A DNA stretch of 64,000 bases from JALORV01 sp963707445 (GTDB taxonomy: Bacteria; Pseudomonadota; Gammaproteobacteria; Burkholderiales; Burkholderiaceae_F), in assembly GCA_963707445.1 (NCBI GenBank), contig CAVPPW010000007.1, positions 62,001 through 126,000 on the forward strand, given 5' to 3'. The notes under the pieces are model-generated. The model was given only the letters and a program-made list of their open reading frames with translations, was not told the origin of the DNA and did no database searches. Every line of letters begins with the position of its first letter. Position 1 is the first letter of the stretch. Position numbers and translations under genes: made by a program. Below, piece after piece: positions 29,382 to 38,455 of the stretch.

Positions 29382-31370
29382 TCAGATGTCGGCGTCGACC
29401 TCGTGGCCGTGTTCTTCGAGCCAGGCCCTGCGCGCCTGGCTTTCGGCGCGGCCCATCAGCATCGTCATCGTCGCGGCCGTGCGTTCGGCGGCGAGGTCGC
29501 CGAGCCCGACCCGCAGCAGACGCCGCGTGTCCGGGTTCATCGTCGTCTCCCACAGCTGCTCCGGGCTCATCTCTCCCAGCCCCTTGAAGCGGGCAATGCT
29601 CCAGGCCGATTCCTTGATGCCTTCATCACCGAGCTTTTCCAGCGTCGCGTCGAGTTCGGCGTCGTCGAGGCAATAGATGCGTCGCGGCGGCCGCTTGCCC
29701 TGCGCATTGACGTCGACGCGAAACAGCGGCGGTCGTGCGACGAAGATATTGCCGCGGTCGACCAGTTGCGGAAAGTGGCGGAAGAACAGCGTCAGCAGCA
29801 GCACCTGGATGTGCGATCCGTCGACGTCCGCATCGGCGAGGATGCAGACTTTGCCGTAGCGCAGGCCATCAAGGCTGACGTCGTCAGCCGGGCCGTGCGG
29901 GTCGACGCCGATGGCAACCGCGATGTCGTGCACTTCGGCGTTGCCGAACAGCCGGTCGCGCTCGACCTCCCAGGTGTTCAGCACCTTGCCGCGCAGCGGC
30001 AGGATCGCCTGGAATCCTTTGTCGCGGCCCATTTTGGCGGATCCGCCGGCCGAGTCGCCCTCGACCAGGAAGAGCTCGTTGCGGTCGACCTCGCGCGACT
30101 CGCAATCGGTCAGCTTGCCGGGTAGAACCGCAACGGCCGAACCTTTTTTCTTCTCGACCTTCTGGCCGGCGCGCGCCCGCGCCTGCGCCTGCTGGATCAC
30201 GAGCTCGGCGAGCTGACGGCCCTCGTTCGGGTGCTGGTTCAGCCAGAACTCGAGCTGCGGCCGCACGAACGATGACACCAGGCGCAGCGCATCGCGGCTG
30301 TTCAGCCTTTCCTTGATCTGACCCTGGAACTGCGGGTCGAGGACCTTGGCGGACAGCACGAAGCTGGCACGCGCGAAGACATCCTCGGGCAACAGCTTCA
30401 CGCCCTTGGGCAGCAGACTGTGCGCATCGACGAAAGCGCGCACGGCACCAAACAGTCCGTCGCGCAGTCCCGCCTCGTGGGTGCCTCCGGCCGGTGTCGG
30501 AATCAGGTTCACATACGATTCGCGGGTGATCGCGCCTTCGTCGGTCCAGACGACGACCCAGCTCGCGCCCTCGCCTTCGGCGTAGTTCTGGTCGTCGGCC
30601 GCGGCATAGCCGCTCGACTCGAACGGCGGCAGCAGCGGATCGACCGGCAGCGAGGCGAGCAGGTATTCGCGCAGCCCGCCCTCATAGCGCCAGCGCTGCA
30701 CGACGCCGCTCTTCTCGATCGTCAGCGTCACGTCGGTGCCAGGCAGCAGTACGGCCTTGCTGCGCAGCAGGCGCTCGAGCTCCTCGACCGGCACCTGCGC
30801 GGAATCGAAGTAGCGCGGGTTCGGCCACGCGCGTACGCGCGTGCCGCTCGGCTTGCTCTGACCTTTCGCCGCGGCCGATTTCAGAGGCTGACTGACTTCA
30901 CCGTCGGCAAAGGCGATCGTGTGCACCTTGCCGTCGCGCCATACCGTAACGTCGAGCCGCGCCGACAGCGCATTGGTGACCGACACGCCGACGCCGTGCA
31001 GTCCGCCGGCGAACGAGTAGGCACCTCCGGCCCGTTTGTCGAACTTGCCGCCGGCATGCAGGCGCGTGAAGACGATCTCGACGACCGGCACCTTTTCTTC
31101 CGGATGCAGTCCGACCGGGATGCCGCGTCCGTCATCGTCGACACTGACCGAGCCGTCGCTGTGCAGCGTGACGTCGATGCGGCTGCCAAAGCCGGCGAGG
31201 ATCTCGTCGGACGCGTTGTCGATCGCTTCCTGGATGATGTGCAGCGGACTGTCGGTCCGCGTGTACATGCCAGGCCGCTGCCGTACCGGCTCGAGGCCCT
31301 TGAGTACCCGGATCGAGGCCTCGCCGTACTCGGCGCTGCGCTTCGCTGCAGTACGGATCTTGTCCTGCAT
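29382..31370 (-). CDS. parE: DNA topoisomerase IV subunit B ParE
   Basis: The ATPase subunit of topoisomerase IV, 662 residues and intact. I chose the ATG giving MQDKIRTAAKRSAEYGEASI because conservation starts there. GHKL ATPase motifs are HIIQEAIDNASDEILAGFG, VDDDGRGIPVGLH and GGLHGVGVSVTNALS; the TOPRIM domain has LFLVEGDSAGGSAKMGRD and CILADADVDGSHIQVLLL. The C-terminal RFKGLGEMSPEQLWETTMNP is diagnostic for type II B subunits. The spacing QKVEKKKGSAV and length fit ParE rather than GyrB. It pairs with parC, with a signalling gene and an aminotransferase gene between them. Confidence 0.96.
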   Translation of the reverse strand: MQDKIRTAAKRSAEYGEASIRVLKGLEPVRQRPGMYTRTDSPLHIIQEAIDNASDEILAGFGSRIDVTLHSDGSVSVDDDGRGIPVGLHPEEKVPVVEIVFTRLHAGGKFDKRAGGAYSFAGGLHGVGVSVTNALSARLDVTVWRDGKVHTIAFADGEVSQPLKSAAAKGQSKPSGTRVRAWPNPRYFDSAQVPVEELERLLRSKAVLLPGTDVTLTIEKSGVVQRWRYEGGLREYLLASLPVDPLLPPFESSGYAAADDQNYAEGEGASWVVVWTDEGAITRESYVNLIPTPAGGTHEAGLRDGLFGAVRAFVDAHSLLPKGVKLLPEDVFARASFVLSAKVLDPQFQGQIKERLNSRDALRLVSSFVRPQLEFWLNQHPNEGRQLAELVIQQAQARARAGQKVEKKKGSAVAVLPGKLTDCESREVDRNELFLVEGDSAGGSAKMGRDKGFQAILPLRGKVLNTWEVERDRLFGNAEVHDIAVAIGVDPHGPADDVSLDGLRYGKVCILADADVDGSHIQVLLLTLFFRHFPQLVDRGNIFVARPPLFRVDVNAQGKRPPRRIYCLDDAELDATLEKLGDEGIKESAWSIARFKGLGEMSPEQLWETTMNPDTRRLLRVGLGDLAAERTAATMTMLMGRAESQARRAWLEEHGHEVDADI

Positions 31371-31569
31371 CCTGACCCTACGAGTTATCCCCAGTGGCTG
31401 TGGAAAGCGATGTTGAAACGGCCCGCTAAGCCGCGCCACGACTCGATTGCGCCGGGTTGATTACGGATTAGGCAGCATCGGTCCGCGGCAACGCGGCCGA
31501 CGACCGCATCAGCGCGACAACTTTCGCTCGGCGGCGGATTCTACGTGAGCGATCGTTATACTTTCCTCG

Positions 31570-31641
31570 CTCCCCGTAGTTCAACGGATAGAACAAGTGC
31601 CTCCTAAGCGCTAGATCTGGGTTCAATTCCCGGCGGGGGGA
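31570..31641 (+). tRNA. tRNA-Arg (anticodon CCU)
   Basis: A full cloverleaf can be drawn: acceptor CTCCCCG with CGGGGGG (one T-G wobble), D stem GTTC/GAAC with GG in the loop, anticodon stem AGTGC/GCGCT with loop CTCCTAA (anticodon CCT), a 4-base variable loop, T stem CTGGG/CCCGG with loop TTCAATT, and discriminator A. No CCA is encoded. TTATACT about 8 bases upstream is a good -10, which would give an almost immediate transcription start. Confidence 0.87.
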
Positions 31642-31801
31642 CGCACGCATCGACATCGGTCGCATGCGCACAAGCGTCCGCGCGCCGCGGCCGCCTGTCT
31701 GACCCTACGTCTCCGCTGACTCGAGCACCTGCGGCGCCGAACACGCGTGCCGGACCGGCTAAGCTCCGTTCCCTGCCCGCGATCGCGTCCATCCTGCAAA
31801 C

Positions 31802-32938
31802 ATGCCCTCCTTCCAGGCCAACCTAGACACGCTGCTCCGACTCGGCGGGGCCGCGATTGTCCTTGTCGGTGTGTTCATGGTGGTGCAGCCGTTTATTTCG
31901 GCGATGGTCTTCGCTGGCGTGCTGGCCATCGCCACCTGGCCACTGTTCGAACGGCTGAGGCACTCGCTCGGCGGCAATCCGACACTGGCTGCAACGGTGA
32001 TGCTGCTCGCGATCCTGGTACTGGTCATCATTCCGATCAGCCTGCTTTCCGCTGCGGCAGCCGATCAGCTCCCGGCGGTCGCCAACGTCGCGAAGGGGTG
32101 GATGAAGGGGGGCCTGCACGCGCCCGAGGCGCTGAAGAACGTGCCGATGATCGGCGAACGCGCCTACATGGAGATCGAGTCGCTGCTGGGCGATCGCGAC
32201 CAGCTCGCCGCGCTGCTGGAGCGGGCGATGGAGCCGGCCGGCCGCCTTTCGCTCGCCTTCGTCCGGGTCCTGGGCGACGGCATCCTGCAACTGCTGTTGG
32301 TCGCCTTCATCGTGTTCTTCTATTACAGGGACGGCGACCGCATCGTCGCGGTGCTGAGCCGTGCTTCCGAGCGACTGTCCGGCCATCTTAGCGCCGAGGT
32401 GATGACGATCGTCACCAGCACGACCCGAAGCGTGTTCATTGGAATCGTCGGCACCGCGGCCGCGCAAGCGCTGGTCGCGCTGATCGGATTTCTGATCGCC
32501 GGCGTGCCCGGTGCGTTCATGCTGGCGGTGGCCACGTTCGTGTTGTCGGTGGTTCCGATGGGTCCGGTGCTGATCTGGGGCGGAGCTGCGATCTGGCTTT
32601 ATGTGAAGGGTGAGCCCGGCTGGGCCGTTTTCATGGTGATCTGGGGTACGGTGGTGATCAGCAGCATCGACAACTTCCTGAAGCCGCTGCTGATTGCGCG
32701 GGGATCGACGCTGTCGCTCGGGCTCATTTTTCTCGGCGTGCTTGGCGGCGTCGTCGCCTTCGGCTTTATCGGAGTGATCCTGGGCCCGGTGCTGTTGGCG
32801 CTCGGGCTCGCGCTCGGGCGCGCCTGGGTCAGCTCGCAGGATGCGCGCCTCGCTGAAGATGTCGGCGCGACGGCAACCGTGGCGGCGGCGGTCGCAGTGC
32901 CCGGCGCCGAAGCGGCGGAAGACACCAGCGGCCGCTAG
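31802..32938 (+). CDS. AI-2E family transporter (PerM/YdiK-like)
   Basis: A 378-residue inner-membrane protein of the AI-2E exporter superfamily, with about eight helices. The N-terminal pair (LGGAAIVLVGVFMVVQPFIS, ILVLVIIPISLLSAAAADQL) is followed by a periplasmic segment with GERAYMEIESLLGD, then LQLLLVAFIVFFYYRDGDRI and the C-terminal helices containing GVPGAFMLAVATFVLSVVPM-like and LKPLLIARGSTLSLGLIFLG motifs, the latter typical of this family. Despite the name, substrates are mostly unknown; some members export quorum signals or ions. It is convergent with orn, the two stops overlapping or nearly so. Confidence 0.9.
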   Translation: MPSFQANLDTLLRLGGAAIVLVGVFMVVQPFISAMVFAGVLAIATWPLFERLRHSLGGNPTLAATVMLLAILVLVIIPISLLSAAAADQLPAVANVAKGWMKGGLHAPEALKNVPMIGERAYMEIESLLGDRDQLAALLERAMEPAGRLSLAFVRVLGDGILQLLLVAFIVFFYYRDGDRIVAVLSRASERLSGHLSAEVMTIVTSTTRSVFIGIVGTAAAQALVALIGFLIAGVPGAFMLAVATFVLSVVPMGPVLIWGGAAIWLYVKGEPGWAVFMVIWGTVVISSIDNFLKPLLIARGSTLSLGLIFLGVLGGVVAFGFIGVILGPVLLALGLALGRAWVSSQDARLAEDVGATATVAAAVAVPGAEAAEDTSGR

Positions 32939-33529
32939 CGCGTAGGTGCCCGCGCCGAGCCAGTGCGCGCGGTAATGCTTCAGTTCGTCGATCGACTCGT
33001 AGATATCGGCGAGAGCTTCATGCCGGCTCTTCTTCTCGAACGAGCGGTAGACCGCCGGATTCCAGCGGCGGGCGAGTTCCTTGAGCGTGCTGACATCGAG
33101 GTTGCGGTAGTGAAAGCACGCCTCGAGCCGCGGCATCCAGCGCGCCATGAAGCGCCGGTCCTGGCAAATCGAGTTGCCGCACATCGGCGACTTGCCGGAT
33201 GGCACGTGCTGCTGCATGAACTCGATCAGCAGATCGCTGGCGATCGATTCGTCCGTGGTCGATTCGCGCACCTTCGCCGTCAGTCCCGAACGTCCATGGG
33301 TCGAGGTATTCCAGCTGTCCATGCCGGCAAGCACCGCCTCTGCCTGGTGCAGCACCAGCACGGGCCCTTCGGCAACGAGTTCGAGCTCGGCGTCGGTGAT
33401 CACGATCGCGATCTCGAGCACGCGGTCGGAATCCGGATTCAGTCCGGACATTTCCATGTCGACCCATACGAGATTGTTCTCGCTGTAGCGCTCGCCGCGG
33501 GGCGCGGGCTGCTGCGGGGGCTGTGACAT
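32935..33529 (-). CDS. orn: Oligoribonuclease Orn (C-terminus uncertain)
   Basis: The 3'-5' exoribonuclease that finishes RNA decay by cleaving di- and oligonucleotides, including pGpG from c-di-GMP. All DEDDh residues are visible: Asp24 and Glu26 in VWVDMEMSG, Asp124 in NSICQDRRFM, His170 and Asp175 in KSRHEALADIYESI. The family normally ends just after DELKHYRAHW, but here the frame stays open, antisense into the transporter gene. One shift near residue 191 would reach a TAG at 32935, so I use that as the inferred end. The ATG is at MSQPPQQPAP. It is divergent from the M48 protease gene. Confidence 0.9.
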
Positions 33530-33635
33530 AATTTTCGCGTTGCTCGATCGAGGCGCAGCGATCGAAAGGGAGCGTGCGATTGTCGCATGGCAACCGCAGC
33601 CCAGGTGTCGGCGATCTGCGTATCCACTTCTCCCA

Positions 33636-34898
33636 ATGTCGCAGATCCTATCTCTGGCGTTCGTCGCATTCCTGCTGTTGATGGTGGGAGTCAAGTACTG
33701 GCTCGCGTGGCGTCAGGTGCATTACGTGACGCAGCACGCTGACGCGGTTCCGCGGCAGTTTGCCGACCGGGTCGGCATCGATGCTCATCGCAAGGCTGCC
33801 GCATACACGATCGCGAAGACTCGGCTGGCGCTGATCGAAACCGCGGTCGGTGCCGCAGTGCTGATTGCGCTGACGCTGCTCGGCGGGCTGCAGTGGATCG
33901 CCGACGCGCTGCACGACTGGATCGACAGCGACTACGCTTTTCAGCTTGCCGTCGTCGCCACGGTCGTGCTGCTGCTCGCCGTCGTCGACCTGCCATTTTC
34001 GTGGTTCAGGCAGTTCCGGATCGAACAACGGTTCGGCTTTAATCGGATGACGTTGCGACTGTGGCTGGTCGATCTGGTCAAATCAGTCGTGCTCGCCGCC
34101 GTGCTTGGTCTGCCGCTGCTGGCAGCGGTAGTCGGACTGATGCGCAGCGCAGGCCCGCTCTGGTGGCTATACGCGTGGCTGCTCTGGGTCGGATTCAACG
34201 CGCTGGTGCTCGTCATCTATCCGACGGTGATCGCGCCGCTGTTCAACCGGTTTGAACCGCTGAAAGATGCGGGCCTTGCCGACCGCATCGCTGCGCTGCT
34301 GCAGCGCACGGGGTTTTCGAGCAAGGGTGTGTTCGTCATGGATGGCTCGCGCCGGTCCGCGCACGGCAATGCTTATTTCACCGGCCTCGGCCGCGCCAAG
34401 CGCATCGTCTTCTTCGACACGCTGGTCGACCGGCTGCAGCCGCAGGAAATCGAGGCCGTGCTGGCGCACGAGCTCGGCCACTTCAAGCTGAAGCACATCG
34501 CCAAGCGCATGGCGGTCTCGTTCGTTGCGAGCCTCGCATTCCTCGTGCTGCTCGGCTTCCTCGCCGATCGGTCCTGGTTTTATATCGGCCTCGGAGTAAC
34601 ACCGTCACTGGGCGGCGGCAATGAAGGGCTCGCCCTCGTGCTCTTCATGCTGGTGCTGCCGGTATTTACCTTCCTGTTCGCGCCAGTGGCGAGCCACTTG
34701 TCGCGGCGCCACGAGTTCGAGGCCGATGCGTTCGCCGCCCGGCATGCGTCGGCGCAGGATCTCGTCAGTGCGCTCGTCAAGCTCTACGAGGACAATGCGT
34801 CGACGCTGACGCCGGATCCGATCCACTCAGCGTTCTACGACTCGCATCCTCCGGCATCGCTGCGGGTGCAACGCCTTGTCGCCGCAGTCCAGGCCTGA
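33636..34898 (+). CDS. M48 family metalloprotease, Ste24/CAAX protease 1-like
   Basis: A 420-residue polytopic membrane zinc protease. The N-terminal half has several helices (SLAFVAFLLLMVGVKYWLA, ALIETAVGAAVLIALTLLGG and more) and the family segment FGFNRMTLRLWLVDL. The catalytic motif HELGH is in EAVLAHELGHFKLKHI (about residues 276-283), and the third zinc ligand is in SRRHEFEADAFAARHA. SRRSAHGNAYFTGLG precedes the site as in Ste24 proteins. The bacterial enzymes probably act in membrane protein quality control, since prenylation is absent. The start ATG follows 106 bases after orn's divergent start; RsgA follows 69 bases downstream. Confidence 0.92.
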   Translation: MSQILSLAFVAFLLLMVGVKYWLAWRQVHYVTQHADAVPRQFADRVGIDAHRKAAAYTIAKTRLALIETAVGAAVLIALTLLGGLQWIADALHDWIDSDYAFQLAVVATVVLLLAVVDLPFSWFRQFRIEQRFGFNRMTLRLWLVDLVKSVVLAAVLGLPLLAAVVGLMRSAGPLWWLYAWLLWVGFNALVLVIYPTVIAPLFNRFEPLKDAGLADRIAALLQRTGFSSKGVFVMDGSRRSAHGNAYFTGLGRAKRIVFFDTLVDRLQPQEIEAVLAHELGHFKLKHIAKRMAVSFVASLAFLVLLGFLADRSWFYIGLGVTPSLGGGNEGLALVLFMLVLPVFTFLFAPVASHLSRRHEFEADAFAARHASAQDLVSALVKLYEDNASTLTPDPIHSAFYDSHPPASLRVQRLVAAVQA

Positions 34899-34967
34899 GA
34901 CCGCGATGATCAAGGTGCGGCACCCAGGTCCAGCCGCCAGACGGTCCGGCGGTCGCGCAGCGGCTGC

Positions 34968-35876
34968 ATGAGTCGAGCCGCGCGGCGGGACGCGCCGCGT
35001 TTCAGCGCGCGCGCCATCGCTACTTTCGGCCGCAGCTGCCTGCTCGAAGACGATGAAGGAGCCGAATGGGCCGCGGTGCGACGTGGGCGCCGCAGCGACA
35101 TCGTCGTCGGCGATCGTGTCGCGGCCATGGTCTCCGCGCCGGGACAGGCGACCGTCGAGTCGATCGAGCCGCGCCGCAGCCTTCTTTTTCGCGCAGACGA
35201 GTTCCGGACCAAGGAACTCGCGGCCAACATCGACCAGGTACTTGTGGTGTTTTCTTCGCGGCCATCGTTCAACCGCTGGTTCATCTGGAAAGCGCTGCTG
35301 GCGGCAGAGGCTGCAGGGATCGACTCGATCGTCGTGCGCAATAAGTCGGACCTTGCCGAAGGTGCGGCCGAAGCGCAGTCTGCGCTCGACGAGATCGCTG
35401 CGCTCGGCGTGGATACCGCCGTCGTATCGGCACGAACCGAGCCGGCCGCTGCGTTGTCGACACTGACGTCACGCGTCGCGGGCAGAAGCTCCCTGCTGAT
35501 CGGCCAGTCCGGCATGGGCAAGTCGACATTGTTGAACCTGCTGGTGCCCACCGCACAGGCGCGCACGCGCGAGCATTCGGAGCGCCTTGACCTCGGCAAA
35601 CAGACGACCACGGCGGCGCGCTGGTTCCGCTTGCCCGGCGGAGGCGCGCTGGTCGATACCCCCGGGTTCCAGGAGTTCGGCCTCGCTCACCTCAGCGCAG
35701 AGCAGCTCGTTGCCGGCTTTCCCGAATTCAGGCCTCACCTGAACCAGTGCCGGTTTACCGACTGCCGCCATCTCGCCGAGCCCGGATGCGCAATCCTGGT
35801 CGCGCTGCACGATGGTGCGATATCGTCCGGCCGATATCAGTTCTACCGGGCGATAGTCGAGTCCCTGTCACGATGA
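34968..35876 (+). CDS. rsgA: Ribosome small subunit-dependent GTPase RsgA
   Basis: A 302-residue circularly permuted GTPase that helps 30S maturation. The OB domain comes first (ATFGRSCLLEDDEGAEWAAV, VVGDRVAAMV), then the permuted order G4 (RNKSDLAEG), G1 (GQSGMGKSTLLNLL) and G3 (VDTPGFQEFGL). A C-terminal zinc site follows: HLNQCRFTDCRHLAEPGC. The length is normal. The stop overlaps the next start by ATGA, linking it to the DUF2007 protein. Order orn-M48-rsgA is common in Burkholderiales by my recollection. Confidence 0.94.
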   Translation: MSRAARRDAPRFSARAIATFGRSCLLEDDEGAEWAAVRRGRRSDIVVGDRVAAMVSAPGQATVESIEPRRSLLFRADEFRTKELAANIDQVLVVFSSRPSFNRWFIWKALLAAEAAGIDSIVVRNKSDLAEGAAEAQSALDEIAALGVDTAVVSARTEPAAALSTLTSRVAGRSSLLIGQSGMGKSTLLNLLVPTAQARTREHSERLDLGKQTTTAARWFRLPGGGALVDTPGFQEFGLAHLSAEQLVAGFPEFRPHLNQCRFTDCRHLAEPGCAILVALHDGAISSGRYQFYRAIVESLSR

Positions 35877-36181
35877 AACTGCTGGCGCGTGCCGATCACT
35901 TCGTGCTCGGAACGATCTGGGCTGAGTCGCTGCGCGCGGCCGGCATCCGCTGCGAGCTGCGCAACACGATGCTTTCGGGCGCGATCGGCGAGATCCCGTT
36001 CCTCGAATGTGCGCCGCAGCTGTGGATCGAACACGCGTTCGACGAGCCGCGCGCACTGGAAATCCTGGGTCAGTTGCAGCGGCCGCTCCAAGGACCGCAA
36101 TGGCACTGCACGGCGTGCGGCGAGCCACTCGAGCCGCAGTTCGGCGCCTGCTGGCGCTGCGGAGCAGCGCGCCCGGCCTGA
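35873..36181 (+). CDS. DUF2007 protein with C-terminal zinc ribbon
   Basis: A 102-residue protein overlapping the end of rsgA by ATGA. The N-terminal part (MKLLARADHFVLGTIWAESL, RAAGIRCELRNT, APQLWIEHAFDEPRALEIL) is the DUF2007 ferredoxin-like fold, sometimes called putative signal-transducing protein and related to the PII-like group. The C-terminal HCTACGEPLEPQFGACWRCG is a four-cysteine zinc ribbon. No function is established. Translational coupling with rsgA points to a housekeeping or ribosome-linked role, but that is inference. Confidence 0.88.
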   Translation: MKLLARADHFVLGTIWAESLRAAGIRCELRNTMLSGAIGEIPFLECAPQLWIEHAFDEPRALEILGQLQRPLQGPQWHCTACGEPLEPQFGACWRCGAARPA

Positions 36182-36195
36182 GCCGTCATTCAGGC
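36177..36195. terminator. Inverted repeat between convergent stops
   Basis: GCCTGA (36177-36182) and TCAGGC (36190-36195) form a perfect 6-base inverted repeat with a 7-base loop. Both the DUF2007 stop and the CobD-like stop lie inside the arms. It may be a short bidirectional hairpin; no T-run is present. Confidence 0.3.
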
Positions 36196-37156
36196 GAGCC
36201 AGCTCGCCAGCGTCAGTAGCAGCAACAGCGTGAGCCAAAGCAGCAGCGCACGCCAAACCAGGCCGACGACCGCACGCAGGGCAGCTGGCCTCGGCTCTGC
36301 GAGTCCAGCACCTTCGTTGCCGGCTTCGTCGAAGACCGCCGCAGCTTCCGCTTCCGGCATCAGCCGTAATCCGAGCGCGCCACTGGCCGCCGCAAGGACC
36401 AGCGTGCGTGCGTCGGGTCCCGGCAGCCCGGGCGGCGCCGGATGCCGCGCCACCTGGCGCCAGCAGTAAATTGCGCCCTCGAAGTCGCCGACGATCGCAT
36501 AACCCAGTGCCGTCAGCCGCGCGGGTGCCCAATCGATCCAGGCGAAGGCCTTGCGTGCGAACTCACCGAAACGGTCGGGCGGCGTCGGCGGTGCCGGCGC
36601 CCGGTTCCATACGCGCGCGGAATGCTCGGCCAGCCGATAAAACACGGCACCCATCGGTCCCGGCAACACAACAAACCAGAAGAACACCCCAAACACATGG
36701 CGCTGCGCCAGCAGCAGCCCGTGCTCGATCGCCTGCCGCACGACCTCCTCCTGCGACAGATCGGCCGCAGTGAAGGTCGGGTCGCTCAGTCGTTTCCACG
36801 CGGACAGCTCACGCCGCGCCGCTGCGATGTCGCCGTTGGCAATCGCCACCTGGATCTCGCTGCCGTGATGGCTGAACTGCCGGAATCCGAGCGCGAAATA
36901 CAGCACCAGGACGTTGAGCGCCAAGCCGAGGAACCACGAAATGGAGACCAGCAGCGACCAGACGGCGCCGACTGCGAGCGTGAGGCCGACGACGACCAGC
37001 AGCCAGGCGTAGAACCCGTGACGCGGCTGACCGGCATTCAGATTGCGTTCCTGCCCACGACGATACTTCGCGGACCGATGCGTAGACCGGATTGCTCGCC
37101 GGCAACGGGCGCAGTTGCTCGGCGAGCAGCGTGATGACAAGCGAAAGCCAAGCCAC
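36190..37156 (-). CDS. CobD/CbiB (AmpE-like) family membrane protein (one frameshift)
   Basis: About 320 residues of the CobD/CbiB superfamily. The true N-terminus MAWLSLVITLLAEQLRPLPA is in one frame; an extra base at 37069 (again in GCGAAG context) breaks VYASVRKYRRGQERNLNAG, after which the main frame continues. There are several membrane helices (AWLLVVVGLTLAVGAVW, WFLGLALNVLVLYFALGF, a last one at LLLWLTLLLLLTLASWLA). KAFAWIDWAPARLTALGYAI and YCWRQVARHPAPPG are typical of the betaproteobacterial members next to NUDIX hydrolases. With no cobalamin genes around, an AmpE-like regulatory or unknown role is more likely than cobalamin synthesis. Confidence 0.87.
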
Positions 37157-37200
37157 TTGCGTCCTCCTCGGCGCGCATTGTAGAGGCGCCGAAGGCGCGA

Positions 37201-37911
37201 TCAGGCGCGCAAGAACTGATACAGGTTGCGCAGCATGCCGGCGGTGGCACCCCAGATGAAATAGCGCCGGGCCGCTTCATACGGCATTGCATAGAACGTT
37301 CGGCTCATCTCGCCGAGAGTCACGATGCGCCGCTCGTGGTTGGCCGGGTCCATCAGGAATTCGAGCGGCACCTCGAATGCCTCCGAGACCTCGAACTCGT
37401 CCAGCGTCAGTGAAAACGGACGTTCGATCAGTCCGATCACCGGAGTCACGCGATATCCGGTCGCCGTCGTGTACTCCGGCATTTCGCCAACGACGTCGAC
37501 CGCGGCCGATGCCAAGCCGATCTCCTCCTGCGTCTCGCGCAGCGCGGTTGCGCGCGGGTCGGCATCGCCCTGCTCGACACGACCGCCGGGAAAACTGATC
37601 TGACCGGCGTGATCGTATAAGTGCGCGGTGCGTTCAGTCAGCAGTACGCGCACGTCGTTGCCACGCGCGATCAGCGGCACCAGCACCGCCGCGGGACGCG
37701 GCTCCAGGTCCGGCAGGAAAAGGCGCGAATCGGCGCGCAATTCCGGAGTCCATGGCAACTGCGCCGCAAACCGCTGGCGCAGCGCGACGGGCCGCAGCCG
37801 TTCCGAAGGAACCGGCGTGCCGCGGACGCCGGGCTCCAAGAATGATGGATCGAGCGGCACGGTCTCCGGATCGAACAGCGGCCGTCGCGGCGTTGCGTCA
37901 ATGGGTGTCAT
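37201..37911 (-). CDS. NUDIX hydrolase, CoA pyrophosphatase type
   Basis: About 236 residues from the ATG giving MTPIDATPRR. The Nudix box is GGRVEQGDADPRATALRETQ followed by EEIGL, a good match to GX5EX7REUXEEXGU, so the metal-binding glutamates are present. LLTERTAHLYDHAGQISFPG just before it is the UPF0035/CoA-pyrophosphatase signature. These enzymes split CoA or acyl-CoA into 4'-phosphopantetheine and 3',5'-ADP, probably clearing oxidised CoA. It follows the rplS terminator and lies 44 bases upstream of the CobD-like gene, with which it may be co-transcribed. Confidence 0.92.
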   Translation of the reverse strand: MTPIDATPRRPLFDPETVPLDPSFLEPGVRGTPVPSERLRPVALRQRFAAQLPWTPELRADSRLFLPDLEPRPAAVLVPLIARGNDVRVLLTERTAHLYDHAGQISFPGGRVEQGDADPRATALRETQEEIGLASAAVDVVGEMPEYTTATGYRVTPVIGLIERPFSLTLDEFEVSEAFEVPLEFLMDPANHERRIVTLGEMSRTFYAMPYEAARRYFIWGATAGMLRNLYQFLRA

Positions 37912-37946
37912 CGTGGGTTGCGGAGCGGCTTGCGGCAGAAAAGCAA

Positions 37947-37967
37947 AGGGCCGCCCGCGGCGGCCCT
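37947..37967 (-). terminator. Rho-independent terminator after rplS
   Basis: A perfect 9-base stem AGGGCCGCC/GGCGGCCCT with a 3-base loop, followed on the minus strand by TTGCTTTTCTG. It lies 16 bases past the rplS stop and ends the rpsP-rimM-trmD-rplS transcript. Confidence 0.88.
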
Positions 37968-37983
37968 CACGCTGCACTGGCGA

Positions 37984-38388
37984 CTATTCGGCCGCCTCGT
38001 CCGCCGCCGCCTTTTCGGCCGCGGACTTGTGCGTCAGCTTCTCGCGGATCCGTGCCGACTTGCCGGAGCGGTCACGCAGGTAATAGAGCTTCGCGCGGCG
38101 AACATCGCCGCGGCGCTTGACTTCAATCGATGCAATCGTCGGCGAATAGAGCTGGAACGTGCGCTCGACGCCTTCGCCGCTCGACACCTTACGCACGACG
38201 AACGAGGAATTCAGACCGCGATTGCGGCGGCCGATGACGACGCCTTCGTACGCCTGGACGCGCTTGCGATTGCCTTCGACGACGTTCACGTTGACGACGA
38301 CCGTGTCACCGGGCGCGAAGTCCGGGATCGTCTTGTTGGCGGAAACGCGCGCCAGTTCTTCCTGCTCCAGCTTCTGGATGATGTTCAT
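37984..38388 (-). CDS. rplS: 50S ribosomal protein L19
   Basis: A 134-residue L19. The core NIIQKLEQEELARVSANKTI, DTVVVNVNVVEGNRKRVQAY, EGVVIGRRNRGLNSSFVVRK and VERTFQLYSP is strongly conserved, and RRGDVRRAKLYYLRDRSGKS completes the L19 fold. The tail (KSAAEKAAADEAAE) is an acidic-alanine extension seen in many betaproteobacteria. It closes the classic four-gene operon and is followed by a clear terminator. Confidence 0.98.
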   Translation of the reverse strand: MNIIQKLEQEELARVSANKTIPDFAPGDTVVVNVNVVEGNRKRVQAYEGVVIGRRNRGLNSSFVVRKVSSGEGVERTFQLYSPTIASIEVKRRGDVRRAKLYYLRDRSGKSARIREKLTHKSAAEKAAADEAAE

Positions 38389-38455
38389 AGTCAGCTCCTG
38401 TACCCATCATCGCGCGGCTCTGATCGTTGTATGCCGCGCGAGAGGATGGTTGTCT

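Noticed and set aside
31823..33000. A 623-residue fusion of oligoribonuclease with an antisense extension
   Set aside because: Only the first 190 residues match the family; the rest is the mirror of a conserved transporter gene.
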